Of a stretch of DNA of 64,000 nucleotides, positions 54,456 through 63,380 are shown piece after piece. Within the stretch, counting starts at the first letter, position 1. Each line of letters begins with the position of its first letter. The notes beneath the pieces were generated by a model, which was not told the origin of the DNA, did no database searches, and worked only from the letters and a program-made list of their open reading frames with translations. Source of the DNA: Micromonospora sediminicola (GTDB taxonomy: Bacteria > Actinomycetota > Actinomycetes > Mycobacteriales > Micromonosporaceae); NCBI RefSeq assembly GCF_900089585.1, contig NZ_FLRH01000003.1, forward strand, positions 1,287,001 to 1,351,000, given 5' to 3'. A program made the position numbers and the translations under genes.

Positions 54456-56096
54456 ATGAGAGTCTCGAAGCGGGCGAGCGGCGCCCTCGCGGTTGGCGCG
54501 GCATTCGCGCTCGTCGCGTCCGGCTGCTCCAGCGGGAACAGCGACGGTGGTGACGCCGGCGCCAGCAAGGACGGCGCCATCACGATCCACGGCGTTCAGC
54601 CGGAGAACCCTCTGGTTCCGGCCAACACCACCGAGACCGGTGGCGGCAAGATCATCGACATGATGTGGACGGGTCTCGTCGAGTACCCGAACAACGGCGG
54701 CGCGCCCCAGAACGCGCTGGCGGACACCATCGAGACCAAGGACTCGAAGGTGTTCAACATCAAGATCAAGCAGAACACCAAGTTCCACGACGGCACCCCG
54801 GTGAAGGCGAAGAACTTCGTCGACGCCTGGAACTGGGCCGCCTACTCGCCGAACGGCGCCGCCAACGGCTCCTTCTTCTCCGACATCCAGGGCTACGAGG
54901 ACGTGGCCACCTCCGACCCGGACGGCGACGGCCCGCAGAAGGCCCCGCCGCCGAAGCAGGAGAAGATGTCCGGCCTGAAGGTCCTCGACGACTGGAGCTT
55001 CGAGGTCACCCTCGCCGCCCCGACCGCCGTCTTCCCGACCAAGCTGGGCTACAGCGCCTTCATGCCGCTGCCGGACGCCTTCTTCACCCAGAAGGCCGAG
55101 GACTTCGGCAAGAAGCCGATCGGCAACGGTCCGGTCAAGTTCGTGTCGTGGCAGGACAACGTCGAGATCAAGCTGACCCGCTTCGACGACTACACCCTGC
55201 GTGACAAGGTGAAGATCAAGGACGTCGGGATCAAGCTGTACCAGGACGAGAACGCCGCCTACAGCGACCTGATCTCCGGCAACCTGGACTTCATGGAGAC
55301 GGTTCCGACCTCCGCGCTCGCCGGCGAGAAGTACAAGGCCGACCTCGGTGACCGGGCGCTGAACACCGTCACCCCGGCGACCGCGTTCATCGCCTTCCCG
55401 ATCTACGACAAGCGGTTCGCGAACAAGGACCTGCGCAAGGCGGTCTCGCTGTCGATCGACCGGCAGGCGATCAGCGACAAGATCTTCTTCGGTACCCGCA
55501 AGCCGGCCGACAGCTGGGCCAACCCGCTGACCCCGGGCGCCCCGGCGGGCAACTGCACCTCCTGCAAGTTCGACCCGGCCCAGGCCAAGGAGCTGCTCGC
55601 CAAGGCCGGCGGCTTCACCGGTGAGATGGTCTTCTACTACAACGCCGACTCCAGCCACAAGGACTGGATGGAGGCCGTTGCGCAGCAGGTGAAGACCAAC
55701 CTCAACATCAACGCGCGTGCCGAGGGTGTCCCCACCTTCGCGGTGTTCCGCCAGAACATCAACGCCTACAAGATGAAGGGCCCGTACCGCGCGGCCTGGC
55801 AGCAGGACTACCCGGACATCGAGAACTGGGTGAACCCGCTCTTCGTCTCGAACGGCTCCTCGAACGACGGCAAGTACGTCAACCCGGCCGTGGACGCGGG
55901 CGCCAAGGAGGCCAGCGCCGCTGGCAGCCTGGAGGACTCGCACAAGAAGTTCGAAGAGGTTCTGAAGCTGGTCGACGAGGACGTCCCGACCATCCCGATC
56001 TACTTCTACGGCCAGCAGGCTGGCCACTCGGAGAAGATCAAGAAGCTCGAGCTCACCAACGTGGGCGAGCTGGACCTGAGCTCGGTCGAGCTCTGA
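54456..56096 (+). CDS. oppA: Oligopeptide ABC transporter substrate-binding lipoprotein
   Basis: A 546-residue SBP_bac_5 family protein. The signal ends in lipobox LVASGC. The mature part has the family features LRDKVKIKDVGIKLYQDENAAYSDLISGNLDFM and NKDLRKAVSLSIDRQAI. First gene of a complete opp/dpp operon. Substrates are probably oligopeptides, but relatives also bind other solutes. AGGAGG lies nine bases before the ATG. Confidence 0.93.
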   Translation: MRVSKRASGALAVGAAFALVASGCSSGNSDGGDAGASKDGAITIHGVQPENPLVPANTTETGGGKIIDMMWTGLVEYPNNGGAPQNALADTIETKDSKVFNIKIKQNTKFHDGTPVKAKNFVDAWNWAAYSPNGAANGSFFSDIQGYEDVATSDPDGDGPQKAPPPKQEKMSGLKVLDDWSFEVTLAAPTAVFPTKLGYSAFMPLPDAFFTQKAEDFGKKPIGNGPVKFVSWQDNVEIKLTRFDDYTLRDKVKIKDVGIKLYQDENAAYSDLISGNLDFMETVPTSALAGEKYKADLGDRALNTVTPATAFIAFPIYDKRFANKDLRKAVSLSIDRQAISDKIFFGTRKPADSWANPLTPGAPAGNCTSCKFDPAQAKELLAKAGGFTGEMVFYYNADSSHKDWMEAVAQQVKTNLNINARAEGVPTFAVFRQNINAYKMKGPYRAAWQQDYPDIENWVNPLFVSNGSSNDGKYVNPAVDAGAKEASAAGSLEDSHKKFEEVLKLVDEDVPTIPIYFYGQQAGHSEKIKKLELTNVGELDLSSVEL

Positions 56097-56258
56097 TCCG
56101 ATCGGTCTGACCCCTGGGTCGGGCTCGCCGAACCCGGTGAGCCCGGCCCGGGGGCCGTTCCGCGACTGGGTGGGTGTCACCACGCCCACCCTCGCACCTG
56201 ACCGCCATCCGTGTCGGCGTACCGTCGTCCGACGCCCCCTGTTCCTGGAGGCCACCCC

Positions 56259-57185
56259 ATGGGCCGTTATCTGGTGAGACGGCTACTCCAACTCGTGCCG
56301 GTCTTCATCGGCACGACGTTCCTGATCTACTGGCTCGTCTGGTCGGTGCCCGGCGACCCGTTCGCCGGCAAGTGCGGTGAGCGGCGCTGCCCGCAGCAGT
56401 ACATCGACTTCATGACCGACAAGTACAACCTGGATCAGAACATCTTCGTCCAGTACTTCACGTACATGCAGAACCTGCTGCAGGGCGACTTCGGCGAGAC
56501 GTTCAGCGGTCGGTCGATCAACGACATCATCCTGACGTCGTACCCGAACACCATGAAGCTGGCCGTCGTGGCGCTGGCGATCGAGGCGGTCATCGGCCTC
56601 ACCGCCGGCGTGCTGACCGGCCTGCGGCGCAACGGCTTCCTGGACAACCTGGTGCTCGTCTCCACGCTGTTCCTGATCGCGCTGCCGGTCTTCGTGGTCG
56701 GCTTCGTGCTGCAGTGGCTGTTCGGCGTGCAGTGGGGCATCGTCAAGCCGACGGTCTCCAGCGAGATGCGCTTCTCGGAACTGATCATTCCGGGCTTCGT
56801 GCTGGGAAGTGCCTCGATGGCGTACATCGCCCGGGTGGCACGCACCAGCATCGCCGAGAACCGGCGCTCCGACTACGTGCGCACCGCGATCGCCAAGGGC
56901 CTGCCGATGCGCCGGGTGGTCGGGGTGCACCTGCTGCGCAACTCGCTGATCCCGGTGGTCACGCTGCTCGGCACGGACCTGGGCGCCCTGATGGGTGGCG
57001 CGATCGTCACCGAGGGCATCTTCCAGATCAACGGAATCGGCCGACAGGTCTTCCGTTCGATCGTCACCAAGGAGAGCGCTACCGTTGTCTCCATCGTGAT
57101 CGTGCTGGTGCTTGTCTACCTGCTGATGAACCTGCTGGTGGACCTGCTGTACGCAGCCCTGGACCCGAGGATCCGTTATGAGTGA
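56259..57185 (+). CDS. oppB: Oligopeptide ABC transporter permease
   Basis: A 308-residue permease with about six membrane helices. The N-terminus GRYLVRRLLQLVPVFIGTTFLIY is the standard OppB/DppB opening. The EAA-type loop RSDYVRTAIAKGLPMRRVVGVHLLRNSLIPVVT contacts the ATPases. GGAGG lies seven bases before the ATG. The stop overlaps the oppC start by eight bases. Confidence 0.94.
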   Translation: MGRYLVRRLLQLVPVFIGTTFLIYWLVWSVPGDPFAGKCGERRCPQQYIDFMTDKYNLDQNIFVQYFTYMQNLLQGDFGETFSGRSINDIILTSYPNTMKLAVVALAIEAVIGLTAGVLTGLRRNGFLDNLVLVSTLFLIALPVFVVGFVLQWLFGVQWGIVKPTVSSEMRFSELIIPGFVLGSASMAYIARVARTSIAENRRSDYVRTAIAKGLPMRRVVGVHLLRNSLIPVVTLLGTDLGALMGGAIVTEGIFQINGIGRQVFRSIVTKESATVVSIVIVLVLVYLLMNLLVDLLYAALDPRIRYE

Positions 57186-58155
57186 CCCCTCCACCGCATC
57201 GATCGTCAGCACCCCCCGTCCCGAGGAGCCGCGCGAGCTCGCGGCGTCGCCCGGCGCCGGGCTGCCCGAGGGCGCCCGCAAGGAGAAGCCACGCGGCCTG
57301 CTCGGCGACGCCTGGCGTGACCTGCGTCGCAAGCCCCTCTTCTGGATCTCGGCGGCGTTCATCCTGCTGTTCGTCGTGATGGCGGCCTTCCCGTCGCTGT
57401 TCTCCTCGGGCGACGCCGTCAACGGCGACCTGTCCCGCAGCCTCGGCAAGCCGTCGGCGGACGCCTGGTTCGGCTACGACGTGCAGGGCCGGGACGTGTA
57501 CGCCCGCACCATCTACGGCGCCCGGGCCTCCATCGTCGTGGCGCTGCTGTCGGTGCTGGGCACGATGCTCATCGGCGGGGCCATGGGCATGATCGCCGGC
57601 TACCGCGGTGGCTGGGTGGACTCGCTGCTCTCCCGGATCGCGGACGTCTTCTTCGGCCTGCCGTTCGTGCTGGGCGCGATCGTCATCCTGACCACGTTCA
57701 ACGGCTCGGGCAGCAGCAACAGCAAGGCCGAGATCATGTTCCTGGTGATCATGTCGCTGACGGTGCTGAGCTGGCCGGTGGTGATGCGGCTGATGCGGTC
57801 CTCGGTCCTGGCCACGCGCGAGGCCGACTACATCGTGGCGGCGCGCGCGCTCGGCGCCGGCACCGGGCGGATCGTGCTGAAGCACCTGCTCCCGAACTGT
57901 CTGGCCCCGCTGCTGGTCTACGGGACCATCATGGTCGGGTCGTTCATCGGTGCCGAGGCGACGCTGTCCTTCCTGGGCGTCGGCCTGAAGAGTCCGGTTG
58001 TGTCGTGGGGCATCATGATCAGCGAGGCGCAGAACTACATCCGTGTCGCGCCGTTCCTGCTGTTCTTCCCTGCCGCGTTCCTCGTCGCGGCCGTGCTGAG
58101 CTTCGTGATGCTCGGCGAGGCGGTCCGCGAGGCCCTCGACCCGAAGCTCCGATAG
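57178..58155 (+). CDS. oppC: Oligopeptide ABC transporter permease
   Basis: A 325-residue permease. A hydrophilic N-terminus of about 50 residues precedes the first helix (KPLFWISAAFILLFVVMAAFPSLF). DVQGRDVYARTIYGARASIVVAL and the EAA loop READYIVAARALGAGTGRIVLKHLLPN are diagnostic of OppC/DppC. It overlaps oppB by eight bases and precedes oppD by ten. Confidence 0.94.
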   Translation: MSDPSTASIVSTPRPEEPRELAASPGAGLPEGARKEKPRGLLGDAWRDLRRKPLFWISAAFILLFVVMAAFPSLFSSGDAVNGDLSRSLGKPSADAWFGYDVQGRDVYARTIYGARASIVVALLSVLGTMLIGGAMGMIAGYRGGWVDSLLSRIADVFFGLPFVLGAIVILTTFNGSGSSNSKAEIMFLVIMSLTVLSWPVVMRLMRSSVLATREADYIVAARALGAGTGRIVLKHLLPNCLAPLLVYGTIMVGSFIGAEATLSFLGVGLKSPVVSWGIMISEAQNYIRVAPFLLFFPAAFLVAAVLSFVMLGEAVREALDPKLR

Positions 58156-58165
58156 GGGAACTGAG

Positions 58166-59209
58166 TTGTCCGACATTCTCGTGTCCGAGCAGTCCGCTCC
58201 GGGCGCCGACGGATCCGGCCGCCCCTCGGGCCGCCTGCTCGAGATCGACGACCTGCGGGTGGAGTTCCGCACCAGGGACGGCGTCGCCAAGGTCATCAAC
58301 GGGGTGACGTACCACGTCGACGCGGGGGAGACCCTCGCCGTGCTCGGCGAGTCCGGCTCCGGCAAGAGCGTCACCGCGCAGACCGTCATGGGCATCCTGG
58401 ACACCCCGCCCGGGTTCGTCACCGGCGGCCAGGTGCGCTTCCACGGCAAGGACATGCTCAAGATGTCCGCCGAGCAGCGGCGTCGGATCCGTGGCGAGGG
58501 CATCGCCATGATCTTCCAGGACTCGCTCTCGGCCCTCAACCCGGTTTTCACCGTGGGCTTCCAGATCGCGGAGCAGTTCCGCATCCGCCGCGGCCTCAGC
58601 CGCGCGGATGCCAAGAAGCGCGCGATCGAGATGCTCGACCAGGTGAAGATCCCCAACGCCAAGGGTCGGTTCAGCAACTACCCGCACCAGTTCTCCGGCG
58701 GTATGCGGCAGCGGGCGATGATCGCCATGTCGCTGGCGCTCGACCCGGAGGTGCTGATCGCGGACGAGCCGACCACCGCGCTGGACGTGACCGTGCAGGC
58801 CCAGATCATGGACCTGCTCGGCGAGCTCCAGCGGGAACGGCAGATGGGCATGATCCTGATCACCCACGACCTCGGCGTGGTCGCCGACGTCGCGGACCGG
58901 ATCGCGGTCATGTACGCCGGTCGGATCGTCGAGGAAGCCGACGTCTACGACCTGTACGGCAAGCCCGCCCACCCGTACACGCTCGGCCTGCTCAACTCGA
59001 TCCCGCGGATGGACGAGAAGGGGCAGGAGCTCCGGACCATCAAGGGGCTCCCGCCGAACCTGATGAACATCCCGTCGGGTTGCGCCTTCAACCCGCGCTG
59101 CCCGATGGCGCAGCCGGTGTGCCGGGAGAAGGTGCCGCCGCTGCTGCAGCTGGGCAACGGCCGGGCCAGCGCCTGCCACTTCGCCGAGGAGCTCGTGAAC
59201 CGTGACTGA
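58166..59209 (+). CDS. oppD: Oligopeptide ABC transporter ATP-binding protein
   Basis: A 347-residue ABC ATPase: Walker [10 protein letters not shown], signature [15 protein letters not shown], Walker [14 protein letters not shown]-loop ITHDLG. The C-terminus has the cysteine-bearing oligopeptide tail [24 protein letters not shown]...ACHF, which in relatives binds an iron-sulfur cluster. Start codon TTG, preceded by AGGGGAACTGAG. Overlaps oppF by eight bases. Confidence 0.94.
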   Translation: MSDILVSEQSAPGADGSGRPSGRLLEIDDLRVEFRTRDGVAKVINGVTYHVDAGETLAVLGESGSGKSVTAQTVMGILDTPPGFVTGGQVRFHGKDMLKMSAEQRRRIRGEGIAMIFQDSLSALNPVFTVGFQIAEQFRIRRGLSRADAKKRAIEMLDQVKIPNAKGRFSNYPHQFSGGMRQRAMIAMSLALDPEVLIADEPTTALDVTVQAQIMDLLGELQRERQMGMILITHDLGVVADVADRIAVMYAGRIVEEADVYDLYGKPAHPYTLGLLNSIPRMDEKGQELRTIKGLPPNLMNIPSGCAFNPRCPMAQPVCREKVPPLLQLGNGRASACHFAEELVNRD

Positions 59210-60218
59210 GAACATCATCGAGGTCCGTGACCTGGTCAAGCACTACCCCGTGACCCGGGGCATCGTGTTCAAGAAGACCATCGGGCACGTCAAGGCGGTC
59301 GACGGCGTCTCCTTCGACCTCAAGGCCGGCGAGACGCTCGGCGTGGTCGGCGAGTCCGGCTGCGGCAAGTCGACGCTCGCCCGGGTGCTGATGAACCTGG
59401 AGAAGCCGACCGCCGGTCAGGTGCTCTACAAGGGTCAGGACATCTCCAAGCTCTCCGGTGGCGCGCTGCGGCGGCTGCGCCGGCAGATCCAGCTGGTGAT
59501 GCAGGACCCGTACACCTCGCTGAACCCCCGCATGACGGTGGGTGACCTGATCGGCGAGCCGTTCGAGATCCACCCCGAGGTGGCTCCGAAGGGCAGCCGG
59601 CGCAGCAAGGTCAAGGAGCTGCTCGACCTGGTCGGCCTCAACCCGGAGCACATCAACCGGTACCCGCACCAGTTCTCGGGCGGCCAGCGGCAGCGCATCG
59701 GCATCGCCCGGGCGCTGGCGCTGCGGCCCGAGGTGATCGTCTGCGACGAGCCGGTGTCGGCCCTGGACGTGTCCATCCAGGCGCAGGTGATGAACCTGCT
59801 GGAGAAGCTCCAGGCCGAGTTCGGCCTGTCGTACGTCTTCATCGCCCACGACCTGTCGGTCGTGCGCCATCTGTCCGACCGGGTCGCCGTCATGTACCTG
59901 GGCAAGATGGTGGAGGTCGGCACCGAGGACGAGATCTACGAGCGGCCGACCCACCCGTACACCCAGGCGCTGCTGTCCGCGGTGCCGGTGCCGGACCCGA
60001 CGCTGCGGGAGAGCAAGGCGATCATCCGGCTCCAGGGCGACGTCCCCTCGCCGATCAGCCCGCCCTCGGGCTGCCGGTTCCGCACCCGGTGCTGGAAGGC
60101 GCAGGACCTCTGCGCCCAGGAGGTGCCGCTGCTCCAGATCCGGCCGGGCTCGGACCACCCGAGCGCCTGCCACTTCGCGGAGAAGCGGGAGATCGTCGTC
60201 ACCCACGGCGCGGCCTGA
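59202..60218 (+). CDS. oppF: Oligopeptide ABC transporter ATP-binding protein
   Basis: A 338-residue ABC ATPase: Walker [10 protein letters not shown], signature [15 protein letters not shown], Walker [14 protein letters not shown]-loop IAHDLS. The C-terminal Cys tail is [22 protein letters not shown]...ACHF. It pairs with OppD to energise the OppBC channel. Last gene of the operon; a strong hairpin follows. Confidence 0.94.
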   Translation: MTENIIEVRDLVKHYPVTRGIVFKKTIGHVKAVDGVSFDLKAGETLGVVGESGCGKSTLARVLMNLEKPTAGQVLYKGQDISKLSGGALRRLRRQIQLVMQDPYTSLNPRMTVGDLIGEPFEIHPEVAPKGSRRSKVKELLDLVGLNPEHINRYPHQFSGGQRQRIGIARALALRPEVIVCDEPVSALDVSIQAQVMNLLEKLQAEFGLSYVFIAHDLSVVRHLSDRVAVMYLGKMVEVGTEDEIYERPTHPYTQALLSAVPVPDPTLRESKAIIRLQGDVPSPISPPSGCRFRTRCWKAQDLCAQEVPLLQIRPGSDHPSACHFAEKREIVVTHGAA

Positions 60219-60227
60219 TCCCGACCG

Positions 60228-60267
60228 GACCGCCTGTCCGCGTCAGTCGACGCGGGCAGGCGGTCCG
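60228..60267. terminator. Terminator of the opp operon
   Basis: An 18-bp stem with one G-T wobble (60228-60245 with 60250-60267) and a four-base loop lies between convergent genes. Confidence 0.85.
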
Positions 60268-60283
60268 TCGTATCCGGCGCCGG

Positions 60284-60637
60284 TCACAGCGGGCCGCGGC
60301 CGGCGCGCAGCAGCAGCAGCGCGAGCTGGGTGCCGTCGGCGCCGAGTTCGGAGCGGAAGCGCTCCAGGATCTCGCGTTCGCGGGAGAGCACCAGCCGGGT
60401 CCCGCCGGAGGCCATCCGGGTCGCGCCGACCTCCTGGGAGAGCGCGGCGCGCTCCTGCCAGAGCGCGATCAGCGTCCGGTCGATCTCGTCGATCCGTCGC
60501 CGGATCTCCCCGATCCGCTCGGCCGCCGCCGAGTCGTCGGTGCCGGTCCGGGCCGCCGCGGCACCGGTCGGGTCACCGCCGGCCGGCCGGTCGTGCCGCG
60601 CCAGGCTGCCGCTGGACTCCACCACGTCAGTCATCAT
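60284..60637 (-). CDS. Chorismate mutase, AroQ type
   Basis: About 117 residues. The AroQ helical domain covers residues 40-105: RIGEIRRRIDEIDRTLIALWQERAALSQEVGATRMASGG with the active-site Arg, Lys/Arg and Glu positions, then RLVLSREREILERF. The first 35 residues are flexible. It converts chorismate to prephenate for Phe and Tyr. Two ATGs (60637, 60634) lie behind AGGG. Upstream is a leader peptide with Phe-Phe-Tyr-Tyr codons and a terminator, suggesting attenuation by aromatic amino acids. No aro/phe genes are adjacent. Confidence 0.9.
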   Translation of the reverse strand: MMTDVVESSGSLARHDRPAGGDPTGAAAARTGTDDSAAAERIGEIRRRIDEIDRTLIALWQERAALSQEVGATRMASGGTRLVLSREREILERFRSELGADGTQLALLLLRAGRGPL

Positions 60638-60684
60638 CGTCGTCCCTCTCGGGGCTCGGACCCGGTACCCGGATCCCGGGACGG

Positions 60685-60713
60685 AAAAGCCCCGGGCTCG
60701 GGGAGCCCGGGGC
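60685..60713 (-). terminator. Attenuator terminator upstream of chorismate mutase
   Basis: On the minus strand GCCCCGGGCTC and GAGCCCGGGGC form an 11-bp perfect stem with a three-base loop, followed directly by TTTT. This is one of the few hairpins in the window with a real T-run. It sits 19 bases after the leader stop and 47 bases before the chorismate mutase ATG. Confidence 0.75.
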
Positions 60714-60762
60714 GTTTCGTAGGTCTGAATGATCAGGCGCGACCCACGGCTGCCGGACTCCC
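60701..60762 (-). promoter_or_regulatory. Antiterminator pairing in the chorismate mutase leader
   Basis: GGGAGTCCGG at 60762-60753 (leader codons 12-15) can pair over ten bases, with one G-U, with CCGGGCTCCC at 60710-60701, which is the 5' arm and loop of the terminator. The two structures exclude each other, as attenuation requires. Confidence 0.6.
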
Positions 60763-60795
60763 GGTGCCGTAGTAAAAGAAGCGCTGATCGAACAC
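60733..60795 (-). CDS. Leader peptide with Phe-Phe-Tyr-Tyr codons
   Basis: A 20-codon frame from GTG at 60795 to TGA at 60733, starting MFDQRFFYYG. Phe and Tyr make up five of the first nine residues, four of them in a row (TTC TTT TAC TAC). The GTG lies exactly seven bases after CATACT, the leaderless spacing used elsewhere in the window. The frame ends before a terminator that precedes chorismate mutase, whose product feeds only Phe and Tyr. The match between codons and pathway makes a regulatory leader peptide much more likely than chance. Confidence 0.72.
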   Translation of the reverse strand: MFDQRFFYYGTGSPAAVGRA

Positions 60796-60802
60796 GCCGT
60801 CG

Positions 60803-60808
60803 AGTATG
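60803..60808 (-). promoter_or_regulatory. -10 box CATACT of the chorismate mutase leader
   Basis: CATACT (minus strand, one base from TATACT) is followed by seven bases and the GTG of the leader peptide, so the transcript should begin at or next to that codon. Confidence 0.5.
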
Positions 60809-60910
60809 CCGACCGGCGGGGCGGGCGCGCAAGGAAACCGGCCAACAGGTGGGACGTGACGCCGCCCGCGCACCCGGGCGCGCGGGCGGGGAAGTGTCCG
60901 GCCGACGGCA

Positions 60911-60916
60911 TAGACT
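60911..60916 (+). promoter_or_regulatory. -10 box TAGACT upstream of pcrA
   Basis: TAGACT lies nine bases before the pcrA ATG, two more than typical here, so the mRNA has at most a leader of two or three bases. Confidence 0.4.
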
Positions 60917-60925
60917 CGGACTGCG

Positions 60926-63319
60926 ATGCATCCTCTCTTCGACATTCCCGCGTCCCCGCCCGCGCCGGAGTCCCGGCCGACCCCGCCGCGCCGCTCCGGG
61001 GCCGCCCGGTCCGACCCGCAGGCCCTCCTCGACGGCCTGAACGGCCCCCAGCGCGACGCGGTGACCCACGCCGGCTCCCCGCTGCTGATCGTGGCCGGCG
61101 CCGGCTCCGGCAAGACCCGGGTGCTGACCAACCGGATCGCCTACCTGCTCGGCGCCCGGGACGTGCACCCCGGCGAGATCATCGCGATCACGTTCACCAA
61201 CAAGGCCGCCGGCGAGATGAAGGAGCGGGTGGCCGCGCTGGTCGGCCCGCGCGCCCGGCTCATGTGGGTCTCGACGTTCCACTCGGCCTGCGTACGCATC
61301 CTGCGCGCCGAGCACGAGCACGCCGGCCTGAAGTCCACCTTCTCGATCTACGACGCCGACGACTCCCGGCGGCTGATGCAGATGGTCGCCCGCGAGCTGG
61401 ACCTGGACCCGAAGCGCTATCCCGCCCGGGGCCTCGCCGCGCAGGTCTCCAACCTGAAGAACGAGCTGGTCGACCCCGAGGAGTTCGCCGGCCGGGCCAA
61501 GGGGCCGAACGAGCGGGCCCTGGCCGAGGCCTACACGCTCTACCAGCGGCGGCTGCGTGAGGCGCACGCGCTCGACTTCGACGACCTGATCATGACGACG
61601 GTGCACCTGCTCCAGTCCCACCCGCACGTGGCGGAGAGCTACCGGCGCCGGTTCCGGCACGTGCTGGTGGACGAATACCAGGACACCAACCACGCCCAGT
61701 ACGTGCTGATCAAGGAGCTGGTCTCCGGCACCGAGGGCGTCCCGCCGGCCGAGCTGTGCGTGGTCGGTGACGCCGACCAGTCGATCTACGCGTTCCGTGG
61801 CGCGACCATCCGCAACATCCTGGAGTTCGAGCGGGACTTCACCGACGCCCGCACGATCCTGCTGGAGCAGAACTACCGCTCCACCCAGACCATCCTCAAC
61901 GCGGCCAACGCGGTGATCGACCGGAACACGTCGCGCAAGCCCAAGCGGCTGTGGAGCGACGCCGGCGCCGGCGAGCAGATCGTCGGCTACGTCGCCGACA
62001 CCGAGCACGCCGAGGCGGACTGGGTGGCCCGGGAGATCGACCGGCTGGTCGACGGCGGCGACACCCGCCCGGGCGACGTGGCCGTCTTCTACCGCACCAA
62101 CGCGATGTCCCGGGTGTTCGAAGAGGTCTTCATCCGGGTCGGCCTGCCCTACAAGGTGGTCGGCGGGGTGCGCTTCTACGAGCGCAAGGAGGTCCGCGAC
62201 GCGCTGGCCTACCTGCGGGCGGTGGTCAACGACGACGACACGGTCAGCCTGCGCCGGATCCTCAACACCCCGCGCCGGGGCATCGGCGAGCGGGCCGAGG
62301 CCTGCGTCGAGGCTTTGGCGTCACGGGACCGCATCTCCTTCGGCGCCGCGTTGCGCCGCGCCAGGACGGCGCCGGGGATCTCCACCCGGGCGGCCAACGG
62401 CATCGCCGAGTTCGTCGCGCTGCTCGACGAGGCGCGTGAGCTGGCCGCCACCGGCACCCCGGAGGAGGTGCTGGAGGCGCTGCTGACCCGCTCGGGCTAC
62501 CTGGCCGAGCTGGAGGAGAGCCTCGACCCGCAGGACGCCGGCCGGGTGGACAACCTCCAGGAGCTGGTGAGCGTCGCCCGGGAATACACCGAGCGGATCG
62601 AGGCGCTGGGCGCCGACGACGAGCGGGCCACCCTGGCCGGTTTCCTGGAGCAGGTGGCGCTGGTCGCCGACGCCGACCAGATCCCCTCCGACGACCCGGA
62701 CCATCAGGGTGTCGTCACGCTCATGACGCTGCACACGGCCAAGGGCCTGGAGTTCCCGGTGGTCTTCCTGACCGGCCTGGAGGACGGCGTCTTCCCGCAC
62801 CTGCGCTCGCTCGGCGACACCCGCGAGCTGGAGGAGGAGCGGCGCCTGGCGTACGTGGGCATCACCCGGGCCCGGCAGCGCCTCTACCTGTCCCGGGCGG
62901 TCACCCGCTCGGCCTGGGGCGCGCCGGCCTACAACCCGCCGTCGCGGTTCCTGGAGGAGTTGCCGCCGGAGCTGGTCCGGTGGGAGCGCACCGAGGGCTC
63001 GTACACCTCGTGGGGCGGCGGTGGGGGCGGCGTCGGCGGCCGGGCGGACCGGATGGGCCGCGGCGGCTTCGCCGGTGGCACTCCGAAGGCGACCGAGCTG
63101 GCCAAGCGTCTGGGCGTGGACGCCAGCCGGTTGTCCACCGCGAGCGAGCTGAAGCAGGCGCCCAAGGTCTCGGCCGGCGACCGGGTCAACCACCAGCGCT
63201 ACGGCCTGGGTCGGGTGCTGGCGGTGGAGGGCGCCGGCCCGGGCGCCCGGGCCCAGATCGACTTCGGCGACCAGACCATGTGGCTGGTGCTGCGGCACGC
63301 CCCGATCGACAAGCTCTGA
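60926..63319 (+). CDS. pcrA: ATP-dependent DNA helicase PcrA (UvrD family)
   Basis: A 797-residue superfamily 1 helicase that unwinds DNA in repair and removes proteins from it. LNGPQRDAV is the Q motif, AGAGSGKTRVLTNRIAYLL Walker A, VDEYQDTN Walker B, GDADQSIYAFRGA motif III and QNYRSTQTIL motif IV. VTLMTLHTAKGLEFPVVFLTGLEDG and AYVGITRARQRLYL are motifs V and VI. A Gly-rich linker precedes a C-terminal Tudor-like domain (DRVNHQRYGLGRVLAVEG) that binds RNA polymerase in relatives. The first 30 residues are Pro/Arg-rich. Confidence 0.96.
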   Translation: MHPLFDIPASPPAPESRPTPPRRSGAARSDPQALLDGLNGPQRDAVTHAGSPLLIVAGAGSGKTRVLTNRIAYLLGARDVHPGEIIAITFTNKAAGEMKERVAALVGPRARLMWVSTFHSACVRILRAEHEHAGLKSTFSIYDADDSRRLMQMVARELDLDPKRYPARGLAAQVSNLKNELVDPEEFAGRAKGPNERALAEAYTLYQRRLREAHALDFDDLIMTTVHLLQSHPHVAESYRRRFRHVLVDEYQDTNHAQYVLIKELVSGTEGVPPAELCVVGDADQSIYAFRGATIRNILEFERDFTDARTILLEQNYRSTQTILNAANAVIDRNTSRKPKRLWSDAGAGEQIVGYVADTEHAEADWVAREIDRLVDGGDTRPGDVAVFYRTNAMSRVFEEVFIRVGLPYKVVGGVRFYERKEVRDALAYLRAVVNDDDTVSLRRILNTPRRGIGERAEACVEALASRDRISFGAALRRARTAPGISTRAANGIAEFVALLDEARELAATGTPEEVLEALLTRSGYLAELEESLDPQDAGRVDNLQELVSVAREYTERIEALGADDERATLAGFLEQVALVADADQIPSDDPDHQGVVTLMTLHTAKGLEFPVVFLTGLEDGVFPHLRSLGDTRELEEERRLAYVGITRARQRLYLSRAVTRSAWGAPAYNPPSRFLEELPPELVRWERTEGSYTSWGGGGGGVGGRADRMGRGGFAGGTPKATELAKRLGVDASRLSTASELKQAPKVSAGDRVNHQRYGLGRVLAVEGAGPGARAQIDFGDQTMWLVLRHAPIDKL

Positions 63320-63328
63320 ACGACGGGC

Positions 63329-63363
63329 GGGGCCCGGTCCGGCGTGCCGCCGGGCCGGGCCCC
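63329..63363. terminator. Bidirectional terminator between pcrA and the M23 gene
   Basis: A 15-bp stem with one G-T wobble (63329-63343 with 63349-63363) and a five-base loop lies between convergent genes and is followed by TTCT. Confidence 0.8.
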
Positions 63364-63380
63364 TTCTCGTGCCGTGGCCG

